This document shows positions 24,759 to 32,960 of a stretch of DNA of 64,000 nt, one piece after another. Below the pieces are notes generated by a model, which was given only the letters and a program-made list of their open reading frames with translations, was not told the origin of the DNA and made no database searches. This DNA comes from an uncultured Kiloniellaceae bacterium. GTDB taxonomy: Bacteria; Pseudomonadota; Alphaproteobacteria; Kiloniellales; Kiloniellaceae. The stretch covers positions 709,096-773,095 of the forward strand of contig CANMQP010000007.1 in the NCBI GenBank assembly GCA_947500035.1, given 5' to 3'. Both the position numbers and the translations under genes were made by a program. Position 1 is the stretch's first letter; each line of letters starts with the position of its first letter.

Positions 24759-25838
24759 ATCGATACTCCAATCTTCGTCACTCGAATTATCCCAGGGAGT
24801 ATAATTATGACCTTTTCTAACAAAAATGAATAAATTCTAACCAATAATGTTAGATAAATTTACATAAAAACCCACAGCTTTTCCATGCCAACCTTCGTTC
24901 ATATGGCTTTCCGAGACCGCATCGGTTTTCCGGTTTGGAAAGTCACGTTGGCCTGCGATTACCTATCCAAAACCCAATACCAATGCCGAACTCGAAATAT
25001 TATGCACGTAAAAAATTAAAAATCGTGCTTTTTCTGATTTTATATTATAATAAACTAAATAAAAATAGCAATTTAGAACCATTATTTGCATTACAATTTA
25101 TTATATATTTTGATTTTATAGAGATTTATGGAAATATTGACTTGATAAAGTTATATTAATTACGGAAATATTTTTAAAACTGTACTTGTTCATACAAACT
25201 CACTTATCGAGTACAGGTAACGCTCAAAGCCCTCATGCGAAAGTCGTGAAACCTTCCTCAATCCGCTGATTTAACGCCGCAATTCCAACCTCGGCATTTA
25301 AAAAAAATCCCCGAACAATATTCATGAGTCATTTTTATCTATATCACCATATTTTTTCTATGAATATTAAGTAATAATATTTGCATCTATATCTGTAATT
25401 TCGATAAGCGAATTTTGATACATTCCGGCAAACCTCATCGAAATTGTTGAATCAAGCTTATGTTTATAATAGGTTTTATGAATCTCTACGCTGTGTCTTG
25501 CAACAACGGGAAGACACAAATAAACGCGTATGCAGATGAAATCTGATAACCTTACGCACCATACATCATATTGATATAATTAATATTTTTGTATTTAAAA
25601 AGTAACAATTTTACTAATTTCGGGAAAATTAATGAATTTACAAGAATCATTACACAAATATACAAACGTATTACATAACGGAAAAATCCAAGACGCCTTC
25701 TGAAACTGAGCAGACACATGCAACCAGAGCCACGACAGAACGCTGCTTAATGAGAGATCCATCATACCCGGGGCAAAAGCGCGGCCCAACCGCGCAGATG
25801 TGCCCATTTCCTCCCTTCCAACTATCACGGAACATCCA
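24759..25838. other. AT-rich intergenic island of about 1 kb without a convincing gene
   Basis: The stretch from about 24800 to 25720 is far richer in A and T than the flanking GC-rich genes, with runs such as ATTTTATATTATAATAAACTAA near 25035. The only open frame of note (24935-25159, 74 codons) is of random AT-rich composition and has no good ribosome binding site. A 7-bp inverted repeat CTGTACT/AGTACAG lies at 25180-25216. The left edge holds the SDH-like operon promoter and the right edge the start region of the exported helical protein. It may be an acquired remnant, a bound silencing region or a non-coding RNA locus; I cannot tell. Confidence 0.6.
24815..24854. promoter_or_regulatory. 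LysR-type operator candidate upstream of the SDH-like operon
   Basis: TCTAAC (24836-24841) and GTTAGA (24849-24854) are perfect inverted copies with a 7-nt spacer. A third half-site, TTCTAAC (24815-24821), lies 15 nt closer to the operon. A dyad plus an extra half-site near the promoter is the usual LysR recognition and activation arrangement. The minus strand shows a TATACT-like -10 near 24800. Confidence 0.5.
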
Positions 25839-27779
25839 ATGCAAACTTTTGGTCTAATCATTTGCTTGCTCGCTGCTCTAACGATGATGGGCGGCGTCTC
25901 AAGCAACGCAATAGCGGCCAACCCGACACCGGCCACCGAAACAATCCAGATCGCCAAGACCGCCGAGGAAAAAGCGGAAGAAAAGCGGAAGAAGGCCGAG
26001 GAAAGAGCCGAGAAGAAGCGGATTCAGGCGGAAAAAAAGGCCGCACGGCAGCAGGAACGGGCGGAGAAGAAGAAAGCCGCTGCGGAAAAAAAGGCCGCGA
26101 AGTCGCTCGAAGATATCGAGAAAAATCTGTCCAAACTGGAAAGCGCCGTCGATGAGGCGATCCCACTGGTGCCTTTTACCAGCACGGTGAACCGACAGGT
26201 CGCGTCAGCCATCAAAGGCGCGGATCGCGCGATCAAGAAGCTTGCGCAAGCAAACCCCGATTACGATCTCACCGAAATCAATGAACGCTACGGTCCCCTC
26301 AATAGCTTCTTTGAGAACAAAGCCGGCGAGACGGCCAGCCCGGCGGCCCAGTCGATCCGCAGCATGGTCTTTGACCTGAAGTTTCTGGAGAGGGACTCTG
26401 AAGGCGGTACCGTCCGAACCTTCAACCCGTCCCCCATCGAGCGATTTGTCTCGGAAGCCGAATGGAAAGAACAGACCGTCGCTCGCCATTTGACAGAAGC
26501 GATGAACCTGGACCCGGATTACGATTTCACCCAGTTGCTGGAACGTTTCGAACCCTACGCCCGAAACTTTGTCGAGGGCACCGGTCAGCTTCTCGAGCAT
26601 ATGGAGGGCTACGCGACACAGCAACGCGTTGCTGAGAACCTCTACAAAGCGACGCTGCTCGCACTGGGGAACGGTGGCTACAGAGCCTTGATCAACCTCG
26701 AGATCGCCGAAATGACGGATAACGTCTCCAGGGTCGAAAGAGCAAAGGCTGACAAGGCGACCTTTATGGAGTTGGTGGAGGCAACAGAGCAAAACATCCC
26801 GCTTCTACAAGAAGAAACCCAGTCTCTCGTGTACTTCAATACCCAGGTCTTTGAGAGCGAGCTCGGAAACATTCATCAGGCCATCGAAGCTGCGAGCAAG
26901 CACGAGTTCGTCACTTACGAGAAGATTGAGACATCCTGTCAGCAGTCGATTGCCGGCAAAGTCGTCTTCGGCAGCGACTATCTTACGGACGAGTGCGACC
27001 CCTCGAGCTTCATCACGGAATATACCATCGGCGACAAGCTGCATATGCGCGCCGGTTTCGAGGATATTCCCGCAAACGCTTACATCGTGGGGCGCAATCA
27101 CGAGCTCACCTCTGGCGTGCCGAACGGCATCACCGTAAAGGCCGTCTACAAGCTGGATGGCGAAGAGCTTTTCGCGTTTTATCCGAAGCACTCCGAGACC
27201 ACACAAAACATCCAGGCAGAGCTGATCACAACCTATCCGCCGTCCAGAAACAGCGGCTATCACTGGAATCTGCGCGACGTTTTTTTCGCAATGATGGACG
27301 CGGACAAGGAAGAGGCCGTTCTCGACATCGAGCTCTACGCCTACAACAGAGACGAAAGAGTGGACCCGGCTTTGAAGGATGGCCCCCTTATCGCTAAGGG
27401 CAGCTTGAAGCTGGATGCTTCCACGGATGCCGCCCAAACCTACCTTCTGCAGGGTCTGGTCGGAGTTGCGCCTCCGGGCCCGCTGCATGATTCCTTTGCC
27501 GACAATGCAGAGCGGGCCATGGCGCGCAGCGAAATCGAATTCGATGTGCTGCATGTCACCAGCAAAGAGATAACCGTGGTGAAGAACGTTCTTGGCATTC
27601 CCCTGAAAAAGGTGATCGCCACGACGGTCGCGCAGAAGCACGCCGACAACACCTGCACGGTCTATGTCCAGTGGATGAAGCAGGTCTTCGACGGCACGGG
27701 CTACGCGGGTGGCCTGTCGCTGGATCGCAAAGAGCCTGACCATACCGTGCACTGTCAGGCAGTGGAGCAGTATCTCTAA
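25839..27779 (+). CDS. Exported helical protein with Lys/Glu/Ala-rich coiled coil (paralogue of the next gene)
   Basis: The protein (646 residues from the ATG at 25839, which follows CACGGAA) starts with a signal peptide (MQTFGLIICLLAALTMMGG, then SSNAIAA). Residues 40-90 form a strongly charged coiled coil built of EEKAEEKRKKAEERAEKKR-like repeats. A helical region to about residue 330 follows, with the recurring pattern LERFEPYARNF. The C-terminal half looks beta-rich and has cysteine pairs (ETSCQQS, TDECDPS, NTCTVYVQW, TVHCQAVEQ) suggesting disulfides. Its first half resembles the next protein. I do not recognise a family. It is probably periplasmic or surface exposed. Confidence 0.75.
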   Translation: MQTFGLIICLLAALTMMGGVSSNAIAANPTPATETIQIAKTAEEKAEEKRKKAEERAEKKRIQAEKKAARQQERAEKKKAAAEKKAAKSLEDIEKNLSKLESAVDEAIPLVPFTSTVNRQVASAIKGADRAIKKLAQANPDYDLTEINERYGPLNSFFENKAGETASPAAQSIRSMVFDLKFLERDSEGGTVRTFNPSPIERFVSEAEWKEQTVARHLTEAMNLDPDYDFTQLLERFEPYARNFVEGTGQLLEHMEGYATQQRVAENLYKATLLALGNGGYRALINLEIAEMTDNVSRVERAKADKATFMELVEATEQNIPLLQEETQSLVYFNTQVFESELGNIHQAIEAASKHEFVTYEKIETSCQQSIAGKVVFGSDYLTDECDPSSFITEYTIGDKLHMRAGFEDIPANAYIVGRNHELTSGVPNGITVKAVYKLDGEELFAFYPKHSETTQNIQAELITTYPPSRNSGYHWNLRDVFFAMMDADKEEAVLDIELYAYNRDERVDPALKDGPLIAKGSLKLDASTDAAQTYLLQGLVGVAPPGPLHDSFADNAERAMARSEIEFDVLHVTSKEITVVKNVLGIPLKKVIATTVAQKHADNTCTVYVQWMKQVFDGTGYAGGLSLDRKEPDHTVHCQAVEQYL

Positions 27780-27797
27780 ATCCTTTGGCCACAACGA

Positions 27798-27831
27798 GAG
27801 TAAGGGCGCGCGTGCCCTTACTCCGCTTTTT
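27798..27831 (+). terminator. Rho-independent terminator between the two paralogues
   Basis: GAGTAAGGGC and GCCCTTACTC are perfect 10-bp inverted copies around GCGCGT, followed by CGCTTTTT. The hairpin begins 18 nt after the first paralogue and ends 14 nt before the start codon of the second, so it may also act as an attenuator. Confidence 0.85.
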
Positions 27832-27845
27832 CGGGTGATCATCGC

Positions 27846-28715
27846 ATGAAAACCGCATATCGCATTTCCCTGCTGCTGCTTGGCGCATTCGTGTTGCTGT
27901 CTACCACCGAAATCACCATGGCGGCAGATAAACAGGTCCAGTGGAAAAACAAGTTCCGCTATCAGCAGCAGGTCGAGGACACGATCACGTCTATGGAAAA
28001 GTCGCTGGCGGCGCTTGAAGAAATTCAACAGGAAGCCTTGCCCAATGTGCCATTGGGCGGCGTCGCCCGGACCGTCGTTCCCAAACAGCTGAAGTTCGTG
28101 CGCGTGAAGCTGCGCAACCTCGATCCGGACAAGATGCCAGAGGACGCGCAGGCCACGTTTGAAGACCTGAAAAAGCGCTATCAGTCGGTCAGAGTCTTCT
28201 TCGCCCAGAAAGAAAAGGAAGTCGCGAGCCCGGCACAGCAGTTTGTGCGCCGGCTATACGACAATCTCGAAGAACTGGAAGCATCATCGGAAACCGGCGC
28301 CAGCGAAAGCATGAGCGAGGACGCGCGCCTGCTGATGATATGGGATACCGCCCGTAACGTCACCCGAGTCCAGGAGCATGACGCCAGTTATCCCCTTGAA
28401 GAAGCATTAGAGCGTTTCGAGCCCCATGCCGAAGAATACGTGATCGCAAAGCAGCAATTGCTGGAGATCCAGCCCGGCGCGGAGCAGCAGCAGCATGCTC
28501 TGTACTATCTGGGATTGGCGCAGAAACGCATCGAGAGCGACGTTCCACCGGACGACGCGAAACTGAAGCAATTCCTGGAAAGGGCCGAGGAACTGATCAA
28601 AGAGTCCAGAGAGCTGGCGCCGAGCTACTACAATCCGGAACATATGGATGAAAGACTGGAGGAATTCCGGGACTACACCATTGTGCCGGAACTCGAGAGC
28701 AAGGAGCCGACCTAG
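27846..28715 (+). CDS. Exported helical protein, shorter paralogue of the preceding gene
   Basis: The 289-residue protein has a signal peptide (MKTAYRISLLLLGAFVLLS, cleavage near TMAADK) and a mostly helical, acidic mature part. It aligns with the first half of the preceding protein without its coiled coil: EKSLAALEEIQQEALPNVPL against EKNLSKLESAVDEAIPLVPF, KEVASPAQQFVRRL against GETASPAAQSIRSM, and LEEALERFEPHAEEYV against FTQLLERFEPYARNFV. It lacks the beta-rich C-terminal half. The gene pair looks like a tandem duplication followed by divergence. Function unknown. Confidence 0.75.
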   Translation: MKTAYRISLLLLGAFVLLSTTEITMAADKQVQWKNKFRYQQQVEDTITSMEKSLAALEEIQQEALPNVPLGGVARTVVPKQLKFVRVKLRNLDPDKMPEDAQATFEDLKKRYQSVRVFFAQKEKEVASPAQQFVRRLYDNLEELEASSETGASESMSEDARLLMIWDTARNVTRVQEHDASYPLEEALERFEPHAEEYVIAKQQLLEIQPGAEQQQHALYYLGLAQKRIESDVPPDDAKLKQFLERAEELIKESRELAPSYYNPEHMDERLEEFRDYTIVPELESKEPT

Positions 28716-28976
28716 CGGAATCGGGGCAGCCCAGCCCTCGCCGACTGAGAATTGGAGGATCCCAAAAGTGAGAGGGACGCCGCGTTTGACAGGGAGCATT
28801 GCCGATAGATCTCGCGATATCGAGAGCTCAAGCCCGCAGCGTATCGTTTTTCTCACTCTTGCGATCTGAGAAAATTCTGGTAGGACAGACAGCGGTGGTT
28901 GTGGCCTGCCGGCACACACCGCTGATTTGTACGGGCGAACCGCTGTCGACGCGCGCGCCTGAATTGGAGACGTCAC

Positions 28977-29693
28977 GTGACTGAGCAGAAAAGTCTGAGC
29001 GACCACGAGCTCATGAAGCTACTGCCGTTTTATGTCAACCTGACCCTCGATCCACTTGAGCGGGCTTCGGTCGAAGACTATCTCGCCCGGTCGGAAGAGG
29101 CGCGGAAGGAAGTCGACTATCTCAAGCAACTCCGAAAATCCCTGAAAGCACAGCCTGAAGCGACGTCTCCCGGTGAACTTGGCCTGAAACGCTTGCAGCG
29201 TGAAATCAAACGTATGCAGGAATTGCCCGAAGGTTCCGAGATCGAGGCGATTCCCGCAGCTGCCCCGGGCAGGTCTACAGACCCCACCGCCCTTCACGGT
29301 CAAGGGGACAGCGACGGCGCACAGAAAGCTCAGGAAAGCGCGCACACGAAGCCTGTTCCCGCGTGGTGGCGCAGCCTGGCAGTCGCGGCCTGTCTGGCGC
29401 TGGCAGTGATAAGCGGCGTTACTCTCAACAATCAGTTCGGCAGTGACGGCTCTCCTCAACTCGCAAGCGGAGAAAGCGGGACGGTCCTGCAAGTGACTTT
29501 CAAGCCGCAGGTTACGGAAGAAGCCATTCGGTTACTCTTGCTGGAAAGCGATCTCACGATTACCGCGGGCCCATCTGCCTTGGGCATCTACCACTTAAGC
29601 CCCGAGGCGAGCGCGGACAGCAAAAGCCTGGAAGAGACCCTGCGAAAACTCCGTCAGCGCAGCGATATCATTGAGTCGGCAGAAGCCGGGTAA
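28977..29693 (+). CDS. Membrane anti-sigma factor-like protein without a zinc motif
   Basis: The 238-residue protein has a short helical N-terminal domain (LSDHELMKLLPFYVNLTLDP, then LERASVEDYLARSEEARKEV) like the anti-sigma domain of group IV sigma regulators, a low-complexity linker, one membrane helix near residues 128-148 (SLAVAACLALAVISGVTL) and a C-terminal periplasmic domain (LQVTFKPQVTEEAIRLLLLE). The zinc-binding HxxxCxxC pattern is absent, as in some anti-sigma factors. No sigma factor gene lies next to it in this window. The start is a GTG after GGAG. It may regulate or be regulated with the two exported paralogues upstream. Confidence 0.65.
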   Translation: MTEQKSLSDHELMKLLPFYVNLTLDPLERASVEDYLARSEEARKEVDYLKQLRKSLKAQPEATSPGELGLKRLQREIKRMQELPEGSEIEAIPAAAPGRSTDPTALHGQGDSDGAQKAQESAHTKPVPAWWRSLAVAACLALAVISGVTLNNQFGSDGSPQLASGESGTVLQVTFKPQVTEEAIRLLLLESDLTITAGPSALGIYHLSPEASADSKSLEETLRKLRQRSDIIESAEAG

Positions 29694-29801
29694 ACGCTGC
29701 GCCACAGCCTGTCGCAGCCGATGGTCCGCGCCAACGCGCCGGCTTACCTGATGCGGCCTTAGCGGCTGTTAAATCCCGAACAGAGTCCGCGCGCTTTAGG
29801 G

Positions 29802-30089
29802 CTAAAACCTGATCACGGCATAGTCTCCTCGTGGTAAAACCGGGCGCGGCCTGATCTCTCCTACGAAGCCCTTGTTTCCACAGCCGCCACCCCGGCGGCA
29901 GGTGAGCGTATCCAGAAACTCACCAAAGGTGACATCCTCGTAGCGACGGCCGAAGAAACGGCCTTCGGTCGTCGAACTCTTACCGCAGTTGGGACACACT
30001 AAATGGAGAAGGCAGCCTCTCTCAACAAGCTCGGACAACAAAACATCCGAAGCATTATCCACCCTGATTTCGTTTTTGTTTATAGCCAC
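29802..30089 (-). CDS. Small hypothetical protein with a four-cysteine zinc-ribbon-like motif
   Basis: The 95-residue protein contains CPNCGKS near residue 33 and CRRGGGCGNKG near residue 65, a spacing that could form one zinc ribbon; RFFGRRYEDVTFGEFLDTLT lies between. The rest is not recognisable. The start is a GTG without a strong ribosome binding site. Isolated gene between an anti-sigma-like gene and a LysR gene, in opposite orientation to the former. Confidence 0.55.
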   Translation of the reverse strand: MAINKNEIRVDNASDVLLSELVERGCLLHLVCPNCGKSSTTEGRFFGRRYEDVTFGEFLDTLTCRRGGGCGNKGFVGEIRPRPVLPRGDYAVIRF

Positions 30090-30182
30090 TTTGAACCGCC
30101 AGACGAGATCGTGAGACGAAGAGAAGGTTACATCTCTTAGTCTTTGAAAACCTGATGCGGTTCAAAATTACATCCCGATCAC

Positions 30183-31082
30183 TCAATCAGAATGTGTCTG
30201 AGAACCATCGCCGGGAACCGGGTGCCAGTGCGGCGGCTGAAATGCAGCCTCAAAAGTCTCGCGCAACCACCGGATCGTAGACTGAACGCGCAGCGTCTGC
30301 ACCGTGTCGTGGTTCGCATGAAGATGGAGCGTTCGAATCAATTCCGGCTCGCCATCATTTACACGCACAAGCCCGTCATCCGCCTCCGCAAGGCACATGG
30401 GCAGAAGACCTTTACCTGCGCCGCGTTTCACCGCGGTGAACAGAATGGCGGCGTCGGTGGCTGTCAAACGCACAGACTCTCGTTGCTGCCGGGATTGCCT
30501 GTAGGCTTGCGCTATGATTGGGCGCGACTCGTCTTCATCGAAGAAGGACACCCAATCGGATGAGCGCAGTTTGGCATCGCGTGACCGGTAAACCGCATAG
30601 GGCACCTGGCCGAGCTCTATAGTGAACTCACCGTCCTTCGGTTCGACCTCAAACCAGAGCGCCAAGGACGCCTCACCGCGGACCCTGCTGTAAGGTACAC
30701 GTGTGATCATACGCAGATCCAATCTTGGATGCGCCTTGAGAAAGCCGGGGACGGCGATGTCAGTCAAACGGTCCAGCGTCCAGGCATTGCCCAAAAGCCG
30801 CACCGTTCCCACCGGACCTTCATCTGACCGCGTCACTTCGTCGATCAGCAGTTCGATCCGGTTCTGCACCTCGACCGCACGATTGATCGCGGCCTCACCG
30901 GCATCGGTGAGAGCGAAGCCCGCTTTCGTTCGAACGAAAAGAATGGTTCCCAGGTCTGCTTCCAAGGCGGACAGGCGGCGTCCGGCCGTCGATTTGTCCA
31001 TGCCCAGAACCTGGGCCGCCTGGGTCAGAGAGCCCGCCCGGCTGATCGCCAGCGCGATTTTTAAGTTATCCCAATCCATCAA
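30183..31082 (-). CDS. LysR-family transcriptional regulator downstream of the nitrile hydratase cassette
   Basis: The 299-residue protein has the LysR winged helix-turn-helix (MDWDNLKIALAISRAGSLTQ, GMDKSTAGRRLSALEADLG) and a ligand-binding domain. It is on the same strand as the nitrile hydratase genes and starts 211 nt after the activator gene. Two adjacent 13-bp palindromes lie in that gap, which may be its operator. It may control the cassette or itself only; the inducer is unknown. Either of two adjacent ATG codons may be the start. Confidence 0.9.
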   Translation of the reverse strand: MMDWDNLKIALAISRAGSLTQAAQVLGMDKSTAGRRLSALEADLGTILFVRTKAGFALTDAGEAAINRAVEVQNRIELLIDEVTRSDEGPVGTVRLLGNAWTLDRLTDIAVPGFLKAHPRLDLRMITRVPYSRVRGEASLALWFEVEPKDGEFTIELGQVPYAVYRSRDAKLRSSDWVSFFDEDESRPIIAQAYRQSRQQRESVRLTATDAAILFTAVKRGAGKGLLPMCLAEADDGLVRVNDGEPELIRTLHLHANHDTVQTLRVQSTIRWLRETFEAAFQPPHWHPVPGDGSQTHSD

Positions 31083-31183
31083 AATCCTTCGCTGCTTTCA
31101 ACCGCCCGGGAATTGCCGCTCAGGCAGCGAAACAACGCCACCCCGGGGTCTTTTGGGGATCAGGAGACCCTAAACCGGTTCAT

Positions 31184-31218
31184 GTTTCATCGGAACCACT
31201 TTGTGGTTTCGTCGAAAC
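31184..31218. promoter_or_regulatory. Two adjacent 13-bp palindromes, likely operator pair
   Basis: GTTTCATCGGAAC (31184-31196) and GTTTCGTCGAAAC (31206-31218) are both versions of GTTTC-N3-GAAAC; the second is perfect. Their centres are 22 bp apart, about two helical turns, and the whole is also an imperfect 16-bp inverted repeat. It lies about 100 nt upstream of the LysR start. Confidence 0.5.
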
Positions 31219-31293
31219 AATAGGATCCTCTCCCTGTCATATATAGCCAGAGCGGCTCCACAAGAACGGCCGAAGGCCATTGCTGTGTGCTGA

Positions 31294-31671
31294 CTAGGAA
31301 GAAAGCTGATCGGCGCGGGTTTGGGCGACAGACGCGCGGATTGCTTCGATCTGACGCGCAACGTCGCTTATCTCCACGAAACCCGTTTCAAGAAGCGTCT
31401 CCTCCGCGGCGAGAAGCCAGCACTCAAAATACTGCAGATCAACTTCCTCAGCGGTCAATTGGGCATCCGCGGACTGATGTTGATTCAGTGCCGATACCAG
31501 TTTTTCCTGAAAGCTTTTCCAGGGAATTTGTTCGCTCTTCACCAGCGCCACGATCAACGCGAAGATACGTGCATGCCACGGCGTGCGGAACAGCGGTTCG
31601 CCCTCGGATCTCTCTGGCAGAGTAGCCCGCGCCAGATCGAGGGCTTCACGATGCTGTTCAAACGGGTTCAA
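31294..31671 (-). CDS. Nitrile hydratase accessory protein (activator)
   Basis: I start this 125-residue protein at a TTG (31669-31671) preceded by GGGAG at 7 nt, since no ATG lies near and the alternative start is deep in the beta-subunit gene. The sequence resembles the N-terminal domain of the nitrile hydratase beta subunit (FRTPWHARIFALIVALVKSE, EEVDLQYFECWLLAAEETLL), which is typical of the P14K/NhlE-type activators that deliver cobalt by swapping subunits. It overlaps nthB by 14 nt and is the last gene of the cassette. Confidence 0.8.
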   Translation of the reverse strand: MNPFEQHREALDLARATLPERSEGEPLFRTPWHARIFALIVALVKSEQIPWKSFQEKLVSALNQHQSADAQLTAEEVDLQYFECWLLAAEETLLETGFVEISDVARQIEAIRASVAQTRADQLSS

Positions 31672-32320
31672 GGTAGGACTCCCAGAGATCGACAGAAATC
31701 CTGTCTTCAGCCTCCGCGTCCTCGCCCCAGAGCGTTTTGGCCGAAAAGGCGACATTGTAGCAATGCTGTGGCGCTGGCCCCTTTCCCGCCGCGACAGCAT
31801 CCGCAAATTGGAAAACGCCTTCGTCACTGACGATCTCGCCAACTTTGCCACGCACATAGCCCGGTACGCGCGTGTGTTGGGCAGTCTGAGCTTTCGACAC
31901 CCGCACAGACTGACCAACTGCAAAGCGCGCCGGTCGCGTATCGTCGGGAAAGCGTAATGCTGCCCCGGCCCGCGTCGCTTCGACGATCTCTTTTGAGCCT
32001 ACCGGTTTGTGTTTCTTCCGATCGATATCGAAGCGTTTCAGACCGGTCTCCAGCTCACTCCGATCGACCAGGCCTGCTTCTTTCAGGAGTGTTTCTGACG
32101 CGATAATCCAGTTCTCGAAGTAGTCGAGGCGCAGGTATTCCTCCGGGGTCACCCGTTCCACAGCGTGTCGGTGCTGATCGGTGTTATAGGGCGTCGCCCA
32201 GGCCAAAGCTTCGACCAGCGCAAAAGCACGGCGCTGCCAGTCGGCTCGGAAGATATAGTCATCCTCGAGCGGAATTTTTCCAAAACCCTGTTTGCCGCCC
32301 ATATCGTGAATTGCGTCCAT
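31658..32320 (-). CDS. nthB: Nitrile hydratase beta subunit
   Basis: The 220-residue protein has the family start MDAIHDMGGKQGFGKI, a helical N-terminal domain (ADWQRRAFALVEALAWATPY, RLDYFENWIIASETLLKEAG) and a C-terminal SH3-like barrel (ARFAVGQSVRVSKAQTAQHT, RVPGYVRGKVGEIVSDEGVF, CYNVAFSAKTLWGEDA). It pairs with the alpha subunit to hydrate nitriles to amides. Seven nt separate it from nthA. Length is normal. Confidence 0.93.
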   Translation of the reverse strand: MDAIHDMGGKQGFGKIPLEDDYIFRADWQRRAFALVEALAWATPYNTDQHRHAVERVTPEEYLRLDYFENWIIASETLLKEAGLVDRSELETGLKRFDIDRKKHKPVGSKEIVEATRAGAALRFPDDTRPARFAVGQSVRVSKAQTAQHTRVPGYVRGKVGEIVSDEGVFQFADAVAAGKGPAPQHCYNVAFSAKTLWGEDAEAEDRISVDLWESYLEPV

Positions 32321-32327
32321 GGTTTTC

Positions 32328-32960
32328 CTAAAGTGCCGCAGTCCCGATCATGCCGTCGCGGGTCACCATTTGGGCAAGCTCTTCGGCTGACATTTTCTCG
32401 GTACCGGCCGGGCGTTTCGGCACAATCAGATAGCGGACCTCGGCAGTGCTGTCCCAAACCCGCACCTGCACGGCACTGGGAATCTCCAATCCGAATTCCT
32501 TCAATACAGCACGTGGTTCCCGGACCACGCGGGAGCGATATGCCGGGCTCTTGTACCAGGCGGGCGCCAACCCCAACACAGGCCAGGGATAGCAGGAGCA
32601 GAGCGTGCAGACGACAACGTTATGGACCTCATCCGTGTTCTCAATGGCCCGGATATGCTCGCCCTGAACGCCGCTAAAGCCCATGCTACTGATGGCCGCC
32701 GTGCCATCATTCAGAAGCCAGTCTTTAAACTCGGGATCGGTCCAGGCTCTCGCAATAACGGCTGCTCCGTTCCGGGGTCCGGTCACTCGCTCATAATACT
32801 CGACGATGCTGTCGAGCGCATCAGGATCGACAAGGCCTTTGGCGACGACAATCTCTTCAAGCGCCCGCACCCGCAAGGCCGCACCCTCTTCGAGCGGATC
32901 ATGCGTATGGTCGTGGCCCTGTGCATGACCATCGTCTGAACCGCTAGTTTTCTTCAGCAC
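32328..32960 (-). CDS. nthA: Nitrile hydratase alpha subunit, cobalt type
   Basis: The 210-residue protein contains the metal-binding claw [11 protein letters not shown] (Cys118, Cys121, Cys123). Threonine after the first cysteine is typical of cobalt enzymes; iron enzymes have serine. Two of the cysteines would be oxidised to sulfinic and sulfenic acid. The N-terminus is His-rich ([12 protein letters not shown]), which might help metal loading. The start is a GTG (32958-32960) after GAGG and lies inside the end of the amidase gene (17-nt overlap), so nitrile hydration and amide hydrolysis are encoded together. Confidence 0.94.
   Translation of the reverse strand: MLKKTSGSDDGHAQGHDHTHDPLEEGAALRVRALEEIVVAKGLVDPDALDSIVEYYERVTGPRNGAAVIARAWTDPEFKDWLLNDGTAAISSMGFSGVQGEHIRAIENTDEVHNVVVCTLCSCYPWPVLGLAPAWYKSPAYRSRVVREPRAVLKEFGLEIPSAVQVRVWDSTAEVRYLIVPKRPAGTEKMSAEELAQMVTRDGMIGTAAL

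Noticed and set aside
24935..25159. 74-codon frame in the AT-rich island
   Set aside because: Low-complexity AT-rich codons, no ribosome binding site and no similarity to known small proteins.
26805..28028. 407-codon minus-strand frame
   Set aside because: It is antisense to the exported paralogues and crosses the terminator hairpin between them.
28716..28976. Possible sigma factor gene or remnant before the anti-sigma-like gene
   Set aside because: A GTG after GGAGG at 28768 opens a frame of only about 34 codons, and no frame shows sigma-factor segments.
31083..31293. Possible small gene between LysR and the nitrile hydratase activator
   Set aside because: No frame with a start and ribosome binding site; the space holds the paired palindromes and the LysR promoter.
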